Assembly (NCBI GenBank): GCA_027704905.1 | Contig: JANIIK010000777.1 | Location: 62,001-126,000, forward strand | Direction of reading: 5' to 3' | Origin: Muraenolepis orangiensis | Taxonomy: Eukaryota > Chordata > Actinopteri > Gadiformes > Muraenolepididae | DNA length: 64,000 bases | Shown here: positions 12,101 to 23,900 of the stretch, one piece after another | How positions within the stretch are numbered: the first letter of the stretch is position 1 | Layout of the letters: each line of letters starts with the position of its first letter | Position numbers and translations under genes: made by a program | The notes under the pieces: model-generated | The model's database searches: none | What the model was told of the DNA's origin: nothing | What the model saw: only the letters and a program-made list of their open reading frames with translations

Positions 12101-12235
12101 TAGCAATAATAACAGGAAAACCAGGCATCTTTTCCTCTTAATCGACACACATACATTATCATCTTCTTTAAAATCACCAGCAAAGTCTGTGAAAGTGTGA
12201 TTAGAGCTCAAGAAGCAGTCCTGAAGAACCATCAT
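9170..12235 (-). CDS. LINE ORF: apurinic endonuclease / reverse transcriptase polyprotein
   Basis: The product is a 1021-residue protein from the first in-frame ATG (12235) to a TAG at 9170, with no frameshift or internal stop. Residues about 77-280 form an AP endonuclease-like domain that nicks the target DNA: N80 in HLNVRSL, E107 in SETW, D211 and N213 in GDFNWD, D255 in LIDLILTN, and D277/H278 in SDH. Residues about 512-820 form the reverse transcriptase: KPAGPDN, NYRPIS, QSGFRKKHST, the first catalytic Asp D650 in LFIDLSKSFD, GVPQGSVLGP (706-715), the FYADD catalytic box with D739/D740, and KYLG. A C-terminal block follows, with LDYGDLIYMNA and HWYMFIYKAMLGKLPSY, typical in my recollection of fish LINEs. 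No RNase H domain or zinc knuckle is evident. The N-terminus has a basic then leucine-rich stretch (about 34-45) followed by a 2A-like motif. The frame stays open upstream to the junction and a stop lies in the satellite at 12263-12265, so the true N-terminus may have been longer. Confidence 0.93.
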   Translation of the reverse strand: MMVLQDCFLSSNHTFTDFAGDFKEDDNVCVSIKRKRCLVFLLLLLSGNVQPNPGPPSSSSQIATPADFNSRSGLGFIHLNVRSLLGKLDFVRIWASSTDADVIVLSETWLNKSILASDISLNGYSVYRTDRPNKGGGVAIYVKNKFCVTKMVSKSISKQLEFLALNIEVAKGQQVMVVGCYRPPSAVKDSLSSLANLLAQLDYKEIVLLGDFNWDWLTAVSEDFKNLCISLNITQIVDSPTRPNIKSPNKSSLIDLILTNVPHKYSSVGVFANDVSDHCVVATIRDTKVQKVKPRIIIKRDTKHFVELGFVHDLFGFDWGRIDLCPDVETAWSYFYLGFMAIIDRHAPLRTFRVKGRDNPWFSAELSSLLYERNKAWAKARKSGSEVEWLRFRQLRNSFTSHVKSAKSKYYLSVTTENLNNPRKFWKAIKSISTSEIRNELPPCLTTASGTISDRATMLNCFNKHFVSCGSMFDSVTNSASVNTSIRDSEQFGLGNPFSFTPFTVNVVHEALSKLDPKKPAGPDNVEPFFLKIAADFIAPPLTTLFNLSLSTNAIPKVWKAAYVLPLLKGGEATILNNYRPISKLSVLAKVLERLVSEQVKEFLCKNDILSKYQSGFRKKHSTITATMKVVNDMASILDNKQSCAALFIDLSKSFDTVDHRILKQRLLSIGISSHAVGWFVNYLSERSQCVHFDGLTSEWLNIANGVPQGSVLGPLLFSIYINSLGENVDEATLHFYADDTVMYCAGPSIKEAVVKLQAAFNIIQMQLAELKLLLNVEKTKVMLFSKAKKTPETAFDIVTMQGQVLDVVTCYKYLGIWLDDCLSFKLQVIHLLKKLRVRLGFFFRNKSCFSFEARKRLVTVTFLPVLDYGDLIYMNAPAHYLEKLDAAYHSALRFVTNCKALTHHCTLYARAGLPSLTVRRLSHWYMFIYKAMLGKLPSYICSLISRRIESTYCLRYHDVVLLNVPSARTVLGKKAFSCAAPLTWNSLQKCLKLSTLVPLHHFKTRLGDMLFDTHGTCHCK
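12071..12097 (-). other. 2A-like motif in the LINE N-terminus
   Basis: The nine residues GNVQPNPGP (47-55 of the protein) follow directly after a leucine-rich hydrophobic stretch. The general 2A ribosome-skipping consensus ends in D-(V/I)-E-x-N-P-G-P. The NPGP core is exact here, but Asn replaces Asp and Gln replaces Glu, so skipping may be weak or lost. 2A-like sequences at the start of APE-type LINE proteins are established in several animals. If active, it would release a short hydrophobic leader from the endonuclease/RT. Confidence 0.55.
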
Positions 12236-12252
12236 AGCAGGCAAGTGAAAAA

Positions 12253-12290
12253 GACAATGTGCCTATTTCGGATGGGAGATGGAGTGTGTG
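12253..12290. repeat. Probable target-site duplication, right copy
   Basis: These 38 bp resume the satellite after the 5' end of the LINE. They occupy the same monomer phase as 8965-9005. They contain GACAATGTGCC and TTTCGGATGGGAGATGG, which differ from the left copy and look like the subtype seen near 1371, 6121 and 8104. Later gene conversion or mutation within the array is a possible reason. Confidence 0.5.
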
Positions 12291-13104
12291 TGGGGGTCAG
12301 GACCAGTGCTTTTAGTCATACACACATCCGACATTGAGTGCCTATTTTCGGATTGGAGATAGAGTGTGTGGGGGTCAGGACCAGTGCTCATTGTCATACA
12401 CTTATCCAACATTGTGTTCCTATATTCGGATTGGAGATGGAGTGTGTGGGGGTCAGGACCAGTGCTCATAGTCATACACTTATCCGACATTGTGTGCCTA
12501 TATTCGGATTGGAGAATGAGTGTTTGTGGGGGTCAGGACCAGTGCATTTAGTCAAACATTCATCCGAAATTGAGTGCCTATATTCGGATTGGAGATGGAG
12601 TGTGTGTGGTGTCAGGACCAGTTCTCATAGTCTTACACTTATCCGACATTGTGTGCCAATATTCGGATTGGAGATGGAATGTGTGTGGGTCAGGAACAGT
12701 GCTCATAGTCATACACTTATCCGACATTGAGTGCTTATTTTGGATGGGAAATGGAGTGTGTGTGGGGTCAGTACCAATGATTTTAGTCAAACACTCATCC
12801 GACAGTTTGTGCCCATATTCGGATTGGAGATGGACTGTGTGTGGGGGTGAGGACCAGTGCTTTTAGTCTTACAATCATCCGACATTGAGTGCCTATATTC
12901 AAATTGGTGATGGAGTGTGTGTGGGGTCAGGACCAGTGCTCATAGTCATACACTCATCTGACATTGTGTGGCTATATTCGGATTGGAGATGGAGTTTGTG
13001 TGGGGGTGAGGACCAGTGCTTTTATTCAAACATACATCCGACATTGTGTGCCTATTTTCGGATTGGAGATGGAGTGTGTGGGGGTCAGGACCAGTGCTCA
13101 TTGT

Positions 13105-14015
13105 CATACACTTATCCGACATTGTGTGCCTATATTCGGATTGGAGAATGAGTGTTTGTGGGGGTCAGGACCAGTGCATTTAGTCAAACATTCATCTGAC
13201 ATTGAGTGCCTATATTCGGATTGGAGATGGAGTGTGTGTGGTGTCAGGACCAGTTCTCATAGTCTTACACTTATCCGACATTGTGTGCCAATATTCGGAT
13301 TGGAGATGGAATGTGTGTGGGTCAGGAACAGTGCTCATAGTCATACACTTATCCGACATTGAGTGCTTATTTTTCAATGGGAAATGGAGTGTGTGTGGGG
13401 GTCAGTACCAGTGCTTTTAGTCTTACAATCATCCAACATTGAGTGCCTATATTCGGATTGGAGATGGAGTGTGTGTGGGGTCAGGACCAGTGCTCATAGT
13501 CATACACTCATCTGACATTGTGTGGCTATATTCGGATTGGAGATGGAGTTTGTGTGGGGGTGAGGACCAGTGCTTTTATTCAAACATACATCCAACATTG
13601 TGTGCCTATATTCGGATTGGAGATGGAGTGTGTGGGGGTCAGGACCAGTGCTCATAGTCATACACTTATCCAACATTGTGTGCTTATATTCCGATTGGAG
13701 ATGGAGTTTGTGTGAGGGTGAGGACCAGTGCTTTTAGTTAAACATTCATCCGACAATGTGTGCCTATATTCGGATTGGAGTTGGAGTGTGTGTGGGGGTC
13801 AGGTCCAGTGCTTTTAGTCATACACACATCCGACATTGAGTGCCTATTTTCGGATTGGAGATGGAGTGTGTGGTGGTCAGGACCAGTGCTCATTGTCATA
13901 CACTTATCCAACATTGTGTGCCTATATTCGGATTGGAGATGGAGTTTGTGTGGGGGTGAGGACCAGTGCTTTTATTCAAACATTCATCCGACATTGTGTG
14001 CCTATATTCGGATTG
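13105..14015. repeat. Satellite block duplicated across the LINE (copy 2)
   Basis: This is the partner of 7050-7960 at an offset of 6055 bp, sharing the private TTTTTCAATGGGAAATGG variant near 13370. Subtracting the LINE leaves 2.8 kb of satellite between the copies. Confidence 0.85.
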
Positions 14016-17000
14016 GTGATGGAGTGTGTGTGGGGGTCAGGACCAGTGCTTTTTGTCATACACACATCCGACATTGAGTGCCTATTTTCGGATTGGAGAT
14101 AGAGTGTGTGGGGGTCAGGACCAGTGCTCATAGTCATACACTTATCCGACATTGTGTGCTTATATTCCGATTGGAGATGGAGTTTGTGTGGGGGTGAGGA
14201 CCAGTGCTTTTAGTTAAACATTCATCCGACAATGTGTGCCTATATTCGGATTGGAGTTGGAGTGTGTGTGGGGGTGAGGACCAGTGCTTGTAGTCAAACA
14301 TTCATCCGACATTGTGTGCCTATATTCGGATTGGAGATGGAGTGTGTGTGGTGGTCAGGACCAGTGCTTTTAGTCATACACACATCCGACATTGAGTGCC
14401 TATTTTCGGATTGGAGATGGAGTGTGTGGGGGTCAGGACCAGTGCTCATTGTCATACACTTATCCGACATTGTGTGCCTATATTCGGATTGGAGATGGAG
14501 TGTGTGTGGTGGTCAGGACCTGTGCTTTTAGTCATACACACATCCGACATTGAGTGCCCATATTCGGATTGGAGATGGAGTGTGTGTGGGGGTGAGGACC
14601 AGTGCTTTTAGTCATACAATCGTCCGACATTGAGTGCCTATTTTCGGATTGGAGATGGAGTGTGTGTGGGTCAGTAACAGTGCTCATAGTCATACACTCA
14701 TCCGACATTGTGTGGCTATATTTCGATTGAAGATGGAGTGTGTGTGGGGGTGAGGACCAGTGCTTTTAGTCAAACATTCAACCGACATTGTGTGCCTATA
14801 TTCGGATTGGAGATTGAGTGTGTGTGGGGGTAAGGACCTGTGCTTGTAGTCAAACATTCATCCGACATTGTGTGCCTATATTCGGATTGGAGATGGAGTG
14901 TGTGTGGGGGTCAGGACCAGTGCTTTTAGTCATACACACATCCGAAATTGAGTGCCTATTTTCGGATTGGAGATGGAGTTTGTGTGGGGGTGAGGACCAG
15001 TGGTTTTAGTTAAACATTCATCCGACAATGTGTGCCTATATTCGGATTGGAGATGGAGTGTGTGTGGGGGTCAGGACCAGTGCTTTTAGTCATACACACA
15101 TCCGACATTGAGTGCCTATTTTCGGATTGGAGATGGAGTGTGTGGGGGTCAGGACCAGTGCTCATTGTCATACACTTATCCAACATTGTGTGCCTATATT
15201 CGGATTGGAGATGGAGTGTGTGGGGTCAGTGCCAGTGCTCATAGTCATACACTTATCCAACATTGTGTGCCTTTATTCGGATTGGAGAGGGAGTGTGTGT
15301 GGGAGTCAGGACCAGTGCTTTTAGTCAAACATTCATCCGAAATTGAGTGCCTATATTCGGATTGGAGATGGAGTGTGTGTGGTGTCAGGACCAGTTCTCA
15401 TAGTCTTACACTTATCCGACATTGTGTGCCAATATTCGGATTGGAGATGGAATGTGTGTGGGTCAGGAACAGTGCTCATACTCATACACTTATCCGACAT
15501 TGATTGCTTATTTTTGAATGGGAAATGGAGTGTGTGTGGGGGTCAGTACCAATGCTTTTAGTCAAACACTCATCCGACAGTTTGTGCCCATATTCGGATT
15601 GGAGATGGACTGTGTGTGGGGGTGAGGACCAGTGCTTTTAGTCTTACAATCATCCGACATTGAGTGCCTATATTCGGATTGGTGATGGAGTGTGTGTGGG
15701 GTCAGGACCAGTGCTCATAGTCATACACTCATCTGACATTGTGTGGCTATATTCGGATTGGAGATGGAGTTTGTGTGGGGGTGAGGACCAGTGCTTTTAT
15801 TCAAACATACATCCGACATTGTGTGCCTATTTTCGGATTGGAGATGGAATGTGTGGGGGTCAGGACCAGTGCTCATTGTCATACACTTATCCAACATTGT
15901 GTGCCTATATTCAGATTGGAGATGGAGTGTGTGGGGGTCAGGACCAGTGCTCATAGTCATACACTTATCCGACATTGTGTGCTTATATTCGGATTGGAGT
16001 TGGAGTGTGTGTGGGGGTGAGGACCAGTGCTTGTAGTCAAACATTCATCCGACATTGTGTGCCTATATTCGGATTGGAGATGGAGTGTGTGTGGTGGTCA
16101 GGACCAGTGCTTTTAGTCAAACATTCATCCGACATTGAGTGCCTATATTCGGATTGGAGATGGAGTGTGTGTGGTGTCAGGACCAGTTCTCATAGTCTTA
16201 CACTTATCAGACATTGTGTGCCAATATTCGGATTGGAGATGGAATGTGTGTGGGTCAGGAACAGTGCTCATAGTCATACACTTATCCGACATTGAGTGCT
16301 TATTTTTGGATGGGAAATGGAGTGTGTGTGGGGGTCAGTACCAGTGCTTTTAGTCTTACAATCATCCGACATTGAGTGCCTATATTCGGATTGGAGATGG
16401 AGTGTGTGTGGGGTCAGGACCAGTATTCATAGTCATACACTCATCTGACATTGTGTGGCTATATTCGGAATGGAGATGGAGTTTGTGTGGGGGTGAGGAC
16501 CAGTGCTTTTATTCAAACATACATCCGACATTGTGTGCCTATATTTGGATTGGTGATGGAGTGTGTGTGGGGGTCAGGACCAGTGCTTTTAGTCATACAC
16601 ACATCCGACATTGAGTGCCTATTTTCGGATTGGAGATGGAGTGTGTGGGGGTCAGGACCAGTGCTCATTGTCATACACTTATCCAACATTGTGTGCCTAT
16701 ATTCGGATTGGAGATGGAGTGTGTGGGGGTCAGGACCAGTGCTCATAGTCATACACTTATCCGACATTGCGTGCTTATATTCCGATTGGAGAGGGAGTTT
16801 GTGTGAGGGTGAGGACCAGTGCTTTTAGTTAAACATTCATCCGACAATGTGTGCCTATATTCGGATTGGAGTTGGAGTGTGTGTGGGGGTCAGGTCCAGT
16901 GCTTTTAGTCATACACACATCCGACATTGAGTGCCTATATTCGGATTGGAGATGGAGTGTGTGGGGGTCAGGACCAGTGCTCATAGTCATACACTTATCC

Positions 17001-18599
17001 AACATTGTGTGCCTATATTCGGATTGGAGATGGAGTTTGTGTGGGGGTGAGGACCAGTGCTTTTATTCAAACATTCATCCGACATTGTGTGCCTATATTC
17101 GGATTGGTGATGGAGTGTGTGTGGGGGTCAGGACCAGTGCTTTTAGTCATACACACATCCGACATTGAGTGCCTATTTTCGGATTGGAGATAGAGTGTGT
17201 GGGGGTCAGGACCAGTGCTCATTGTCATACACTTATCCAACATTGTGTGCCTATATTCGGATTGGAGATGGAGTGTGTGGGGGTCAGGACCAGTGCTCAT
17301 AGTCATACACTTATCCGACATTGTGTGCCTATATTCGGATTGGAGAATGAGTGTTTGTGGGGGTCAGGACCAGTGCATTTAGTCAAACATTCATCTGAAA
17401 TTGAGTGCCTATATTCGGATTGGAGATGGAGTTTGTGTGGGGGTGAGGACCAGTGCTTTTATTCAAACATACATCCGACATTGTGTGCCTATATTTGGAT
17501 TGGTGAAGGAGTGTGTGTGGGGGTCAGGACCAGTGCTTTTAGACATACACACATCCGACATTGAGTGCCTATTTTCGGATTGGAGATGGAATGTGTGTGG
17601 GTCAGGAACAGTGCTCATAGTCATACACTTATCCGACATTGAGTGCTTATTTTTGGATGGGAAATGGAGTGTGTGTGGGGGTCAGTACCAATGCTTTTAG
17701 TCAAACACTCATCCGACAGTTTGTGCCCATATTCGGATTGGAGATGGACTGTGTGTGGGGGTGAGGACCAGTGCTTTTAGTCTTACAATCATCCGACATT
17801 GAGTGCTTATATTCAAATTGGTGATGGAGTGTGTGTGGGGTCAGGACCAGTGCTCATATTCATACACTCATCTGACATTGTGTGGCTATATTCGGATTGG
17901 AGATGGAGTTTGTGTGGGAGTGAGGACCAGTGCTTTTATTCAAACATACATCCGACATTGTGTGCCTATTTTCGGATTGGAGATGGAGTGTGTGGGGGTC
18001 AGGACCAGTGCTCATTGTCATACACTTATCCAACATTGTGTGCCTATATTCGGATTGGAGATGGAGTGTGTGGGGGTCAGGACCAGTGCTCATAGTCATA
18101 CACTTATCCGACATTGTGTGCTTATATTCCGATTGGAGATGGAGTTTGTCTGGGGGTGAGGACCAGTGCTTTTAGTTAAACATTCATCCGACAATGTGTG
18201 CCTATATTCGGATTGGAGTTGGAGTGTGTGTGGGGGTGAGGACCAGTGCTTGTAGTCAAACATTCATCCGACATTGTGTGCCTATATTCGGATTGGAGAT
18301 GGAGTGTGTGTGGTGGTCAGGACCAGTGCTTTTAGTCATACACACATCCGACATTGAGTGCCTATTTTCGGATTGGAGATGGAGTGTGTAGGGGTCAGGA
18401 CCAGTGCTCATTGTCATACACTTATCCGACATTGTGTGCCTATATTCGGATTGGAGATGGAGTGTGTGTGGTGGTCAGGACCAGTGCTTTTAGTCATACA
18501 CACATCCGACATTGAGTGCCCATATTCGGATTGGAGATGGAGTGTGTGTGGGGGTGAGGACCAGTGCTTTTAGTCATACAATCGTCCGACATTGAGTGC

Positions 18600-20970
18600 C
18601 TATATTCGGATTGGAGATGGAGTGTGTGTGGGTCAGGACCAGTGCTCATTGTCATACACTTATCCGACATTGTGTGCCTATATTCGGATTGGAGATGGAG
18701 TGTGTGTGGTGGTCAGGACCTGTGCTTTTAGTCATACACACATCCGACATTGAGTGCCCATATTCGGATTGGAGATGGAGTGTGTGTGGGGGTGAGGACC
18801 AGTGCTTTTAGTCATACAATCGTCCGACATTGAGTGCCTATATTCGGATTGGAGATGGAGTGTGTGTGGGTCAGTAACAGTGCTCATAGTCATACACTCA
18901 TCCGACATTGTGTGGCTATATTTCGATTGAAGATGGAGTGTGTGTGGGGGTGAGGACCAGTGCTTTTAGTCAAACATTCAACCGACATTGTGTGCCTATA
19001 TTCGGATTGGAGATTGAGTGTGTGTGGGGGTGAGGACCTGTGCTTGTAGTCAAACATTCATCCGACATTGTGTGCCTATATTCGGATTGGAGATGGAGTG
19101 TGTGTGGGGGTCAGGACCAGTGCTTTTAGTCATACACACATCCGAAATTGAGTGCCTATTTTCGGATTGGAGATGGAGTTTGTGTGGGGGTGAGGACCAG
19201 TGGTTTTAGTTAAACATTCATCCGACAATGTGTGCCTATATTCGGATTGGAGTTGGAGTGTGTGTGGGGGTCAGGACCAGTGCTTTTAGTCATACACACA
19301 TCCGACATTGAGTGCCTATATTCGGATTGGAGATGGACTGTGTGGGGGTCAGGACCAGTGCTCATAGTCATACACTTTTCCGACATTGTGTGCCTATATT
19401 CGGATTGGAGATGGAGTGTGTGTGGGGATGAGGACCAGTGCTTTTAGTCATACAATCGTCCGACATTGAGTGCCTATATTCGGATTGGAGATGGAGTGTG
19501 TGGGGTCAGTGCCAGTGCTCATAGTCATACACTTATCCAACATTGTGTGCCTTTATTCGGATTGGAGAGGGAGTGTGTGTGGGAGTCAGGACCAGTGCTT
19601 TTAGTCAAACATTCATCCGAAATTGAGTGCCTATATTCGGATTGGAGATGGAGTGTGTGTGGTGTCAGAACCAGTTCTCATAGTCTTACACTTATCCGAC
19701 ATTGTGTGCCAATATTCGGATTGGAGATGGAATGTGTGTGGGTCAGGACCAGTATTCATAGTCATACACTCATCTGACATTGTGTGGCTATATTCGGATT
19801 GGAGATGGAGTTTGTGTGGGGGTGAGGACCAGTGCTTTTATTCAAACATACATCCGACATTGTGTGCCTATATTTGGATTGGTGATGGAGTGTGTGTGGG
19901 GGTCAGGACCAGTGCTTTTAGACATACACACATCCGACATTGAGTGCCTATTTTCGGATTGGAGATGGAGTGTGTGGGGGTCAGGACCAGTGCTCATTGT
20001 CATACACTTATCCAACATTGTGTGCCTATATTCGGATTGGAGATGGAGTGTGTGGGGGTCAGGACCAGTGCTCATAGTCATACACTTATCCGACATTGTG
20101 TGCTTATATTCCGATTGGAGATGGAGTTTGTGTGAGGGTGAGGACCAGTGCTTTTAGTTAAACATTCATCCGACAATGTGTGCCTATATTCGGATTGGAG
20201 TTGGAGTGTGTGTGGGGGTCAGGTCCAGTGCTTTTAGTCATACACACATCCGACATTGAGTGCCTATTTTCGGATTGGAGATGGAGTGTGTGGTGGTCAG
20301 GACCAGTGCTCATTGTCATACACTTATCCAACATTGTGTGCCTATATTCGGATTGGAGATGGAGTTTGTGTGGGGGTGAGGACCAGTGCTTTTATTCAAA
20401 CATTCATCCGACATTGTGTGCCTATATTCGGATTGGTGATGGAGTGTGTGTGGGGGTCAGGACCAGTGCTTTTAGTCATACACACATCCGACATTGAGTG
20501 CCTATTTTCGGATTGGAGATAGAGTGTGTGGGGGTCAGGACCAGTGCTCATTGTCATACACTTATCCAACATTGTGTGCCTATATTCGGATTGGAGATGG
20601 AGTGTGTGGGGGTCAGGACCAGTGCTCATAGTCATACACTTATCCGACATTGTGTGCCTATATTCGGATTGGAGAATGAGTGTTTGTGGGGGTCAGGACC
20701 AGTGCATTTAGTCAAACATTCATCTGAAATTGAGTGCCTATATTCGGATTGGAGATGGAGTGTGTGTGGTGTCAGGACCAGTTCTCATAGTCTTACACTT
20801 ATCCGACATTGTGTGCCAATATTCGGATTGGAGATGGAATGTGTGTGGGTCAGGAACAGTGCTCATAGTCATACACTTATCCGACATTGAGTGCTTATTT
20901 TTGGATGGGAAATGGAGTGTGTGTGGGGGTCAGTACCAATGCTTCTAGTCAAACACTCATCCGACAGTTT
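18600..20970. repeat. 2.4 kb satellite block, copy 1 of a 2930 bp-spaced pair
   Basis: This block aligns with 21530-23900 at a constant offset of 2930 bp (37 monomers) with very few differences. Both copies carry rare variants such as CATTCAACCGAC (near 18971 and 21901) and GGTGTCAGAACCAG (near 19661 and 22591). The matching ends near 20970, where this copy reads CCGACAGTTTG and the other reads CCGAAAGTTTG and then changes subtype. Confidence 0.9.
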
Positions 20971-21529
20971 GTGCCCATATTCGGATTTGAGATGGAGTGT
21001 GTGTGGGTCAGTAACAGTGCTCATAGTCATACACTTATCCGACATTGAGTGCTTATTTTTGGATGGGAAATGGAGTGTGTGTGGGGGTCAGTACCAATGC
21101 TTTTAGTCAAACACTCATCCGACAGTTTGTGCCCATATTCGGATTGGAGATGGACTGTGTGTGGGGGTGAGGACCAGTGCTTTTAGTCTTACAATCATCC
21201 GACATTGAGTGCTTATATTCAAATTGGTGATGGAGTGTGTGTGGGGTCAGGACCAGTGCTCATATTCATACACTCATCTGACATTGTGTGGCTATATTCG
21301 GATTGGAGATGGAGTTTGTGTGGGAGTGAGGACCAGTGCTTTTATTCAAACATACATCCGACATTGTGTGCCTATTTTCAGATTGGAGATGGAGTGTGTG
21401 GGGGTCAGGACCAGTGCTTGTAGTCAAACATTCATCCGACATTGTGTGCCTATATTCGGATTGGAGATGGAGTGTGTGTGGTGGTCAGGACCAGTGCTTT
21501 TAGTCATACACACATCCGACATTGAGTGC

Positions 21530-23900
21530 CTATTTTCGGATTGGAGATGGAGTGTGTAGGGGTCAGGACCAGTGCTCATTGTCATACACTTATCCGACAT
21601 TGTGTGCCTATATTCGGATTGGAGATGGAGTGTGTGTGGTGGTCAGGACCAGTGCTTTTAGTCATACACACATCCGACATTGAGTGCCCATATTCGGATT
21701 GGAGATGGAGTGTGTGTGGGGGTGAGGACCAGTGCTTTTAGTCATACAATCGTCCGACATTGAGTGCCTATATTCGGATTGGAGATGGAGTGTGTGTGGG
21801 TCAGTAACAGTGCTCATAGTCATACACTCATCCGACATTGTGTGGCTATATTTCGATTGAAGATGGAGTGTGTGTGGGGGTGAGGACCAGTGCTTTTAGT
21901 CAAACATTCAACCGACATTGTGTGCCTATATTCGGATTGGAGATTGAGTGTGTGTGGGGGTGAGGACCTGTGCTTGTAGTCAAACATTCATCCGACATTG
22001 TGTGCCTATATTCGGATTGGAGATGGAGTGTGTGTGGGGGTCAGGACCAGTGCTTTTAGTCATACACACATCCGAAATTGAGTGCCTATTTTCGGATTGG
22101 AGATGGAGTTTGTGTGGGGGTGAGGACCAGTGGTTTTAGTTAAACATTCATCCGACAATGTGTGCCTATATTCGGATTGGAGTTGGAGTGTGTGTGGGGG
22201 TCAGGACCAGTGCTTTTAGTCATACACACATCCAACATTGAGTGCCTATATTCGGATTGGAGATGGACTGTGTGGGGGTCAGGACGAGTGCTCATAGTCA
22301 TACACTTTTCCGACATTGTGTGCCTATATTCGGATTGGAGATGGAGTGTGTGTGGGGATGAGGACCAGTGCTTTTAGTCATACAATCGTCCGACATTGAG
22401 TGCCTATATTCGGATTGGAGATGGAGTGTGTGGGGTCAGTGCCAGTGCTCATAGTCATACACTTATCCAACATTGTGTGCCTTTATTCGGATTGGAGAGG
22501 GAGTGTGTGTGGGAGTCAGGACCAGTGCTTTTAGTCAAACATTCATCCGAAATTGAGTGCCTATATTCGGATTGGAGATGGAGTGTGTGTGGTGTCAGAA
22601 CCAGTTCTCATAGTCTTACACTTATCCGACATTGTGTGCCAATATTCGGATTGGAGATGGAATGTGTGTGGGTCAGGACCAGTATTCATAGTCATACACT
22701 CATCTGACATTGTGTGGCTATATTCGGATTGGAGATGGAGTTTGTGTGGGGGTGAGGACCAGTGCTTTTATTCAAACATACATCCGACATTGTGTGCCTA
22801 TATTTGGATTGGTGATGGAGTGTGTGTGGGGGTCAGGACCAGTGCTTTTAGACATACACACATCCGACATTGAGTGCCTATTTTCGGATTGGAGATGGAG
22901 TGTGTGGGGGTCAGGACCAGTGCTCATTGTCATACACTTATCCAACATTGTGTGCCTATATTCGGATTGGAGATGGAGTGTGTGGGGGTCAGGACCAGTG
23001 CTCATAGTCATACACTTATCCGACATTGTGTGCTTATATTCCGATTGGAGATGGAGTTTGTGTGAGGGTGAGGACCAGTGCTTTTAGTTAAACATTCATC
23101 CGACAATGTGTGCCTATATTCGGATTGGAGTTGGAGTGTGTGTGGGGGTCAGGTCCAGTGCTTTTAGTCATACACACATCCGACATTGAGTGCCTATTTT
23201 CGGATTGGAGATGGAGTGTGTGGTGGTCAGGACCAGTGCTCATTGTCATACACTTATCCAACATTGTGTGCCTATATTCGGATTGGAGATGGAGTTTGTG
23301 TGGGGGTGAGGACCAGTGCTTTTATTCAAACATTCATCCGACATTGTGTGCCTATATTCGGATTGGTGATGGAGTGTGTGTGGGGGTCAGGACCAGTGCT
23401 TTTAGTCATACATACATCCGACATTGAGTGCCTATTTTCGGATTGGAGATAGAGTGTGTGGGGGTCAGGACCAGTGCTCATTGTCATACACTTATCCAAC
23501 ATTGTGTGCCTATATTCGGATTGGAGATGGAGTGTGTGGGGGTCAGGACCAGTGCTCATAGTCATACACTTATCCGACATTGTGTGCCTATATTCGGATT
23601 GGAGAATGAGTGTTTGTGGGGGTCAGGACCAGTGCATTTAGTCAAACATTCATCTGAAATTGAGTGCCTATATTCGGATTGGAGATGGAGTGTGTGTGGT
23701 GTCAGGACCAGTTCTCATAGTCTTACACTTATCCGACATTGTGTGCCAATATTCGGATTGGAGATGGAATGTGTGTGGGTCAGGAACAGTGCTCATAGTC
23801 ATACACTTATCCGACATTGAGTGCTTATTTTTGGATGGGAAATGGAGTGTGTGTGGGGGTCAGTACCAATGCTTTTAGTCAAACACTCATCCGAAAGTTT
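21530..23900. repeat. 2.4 kb satellite block, copy 2 of a 2930 bp-spaced pair
   Basis: This is the near-identical partner of 18600-20970. Single-base differences are visible, for example TCCAACATTG near 22233 against TCCGACATTG near 19303, and GGACGAGTG near 22284 against GGACCAGTG. The near-identity over more than 2.3 kb points to a recent exchange. Confidence 0.9.

Larger units (their letters stand above)
9006..12252 (-). mobile_element. Non-LTR retrotransposon (LINE, CR1/L2/Rex1-like), nearly full coding length
   Basis: This 3.25 kb block interrupts the satellite and has no similarity to it. On the minus strand it reads a single long frame with an apurinic endonuclease domain and a reverse transcriptase, then a short 3' UTR of about 165 bp with a hairpin and an AATAAA hexamer, and ends in a short CAAACAAA tail rather than a long poly(A). 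There are no long terminal repeats and no integrase, so it is a LINE that moves by target-primed reverse transcription. The endonuclease-plus-RT layout, the tail type and the conserved block after the RT resemble fish CR1/L2/Rex1-group elements; the exact clade cannot be fixed without a tree. The 5' boundary lies only 17 bp upstream of the first ATG. A 5' UTR or first ORF, if the family has one, is missing here. The left satellite match ends at 9005 or 9006. Confidence 0.93.

Noticed and set aside
12236..12244. Starting the LINE protein at TTG (12244)
   Set aside because: TTG is not a usual start in animal mRNAs. The first ATG is at 12235, with a second directly after it.
9006..12252. LTR retrotransposon or endogenous virus
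   Set aside because: There are no terminal repeats, protease, integrase or envelope. The endonuclease is of the AP type and precedes the RT, as in LINEs.
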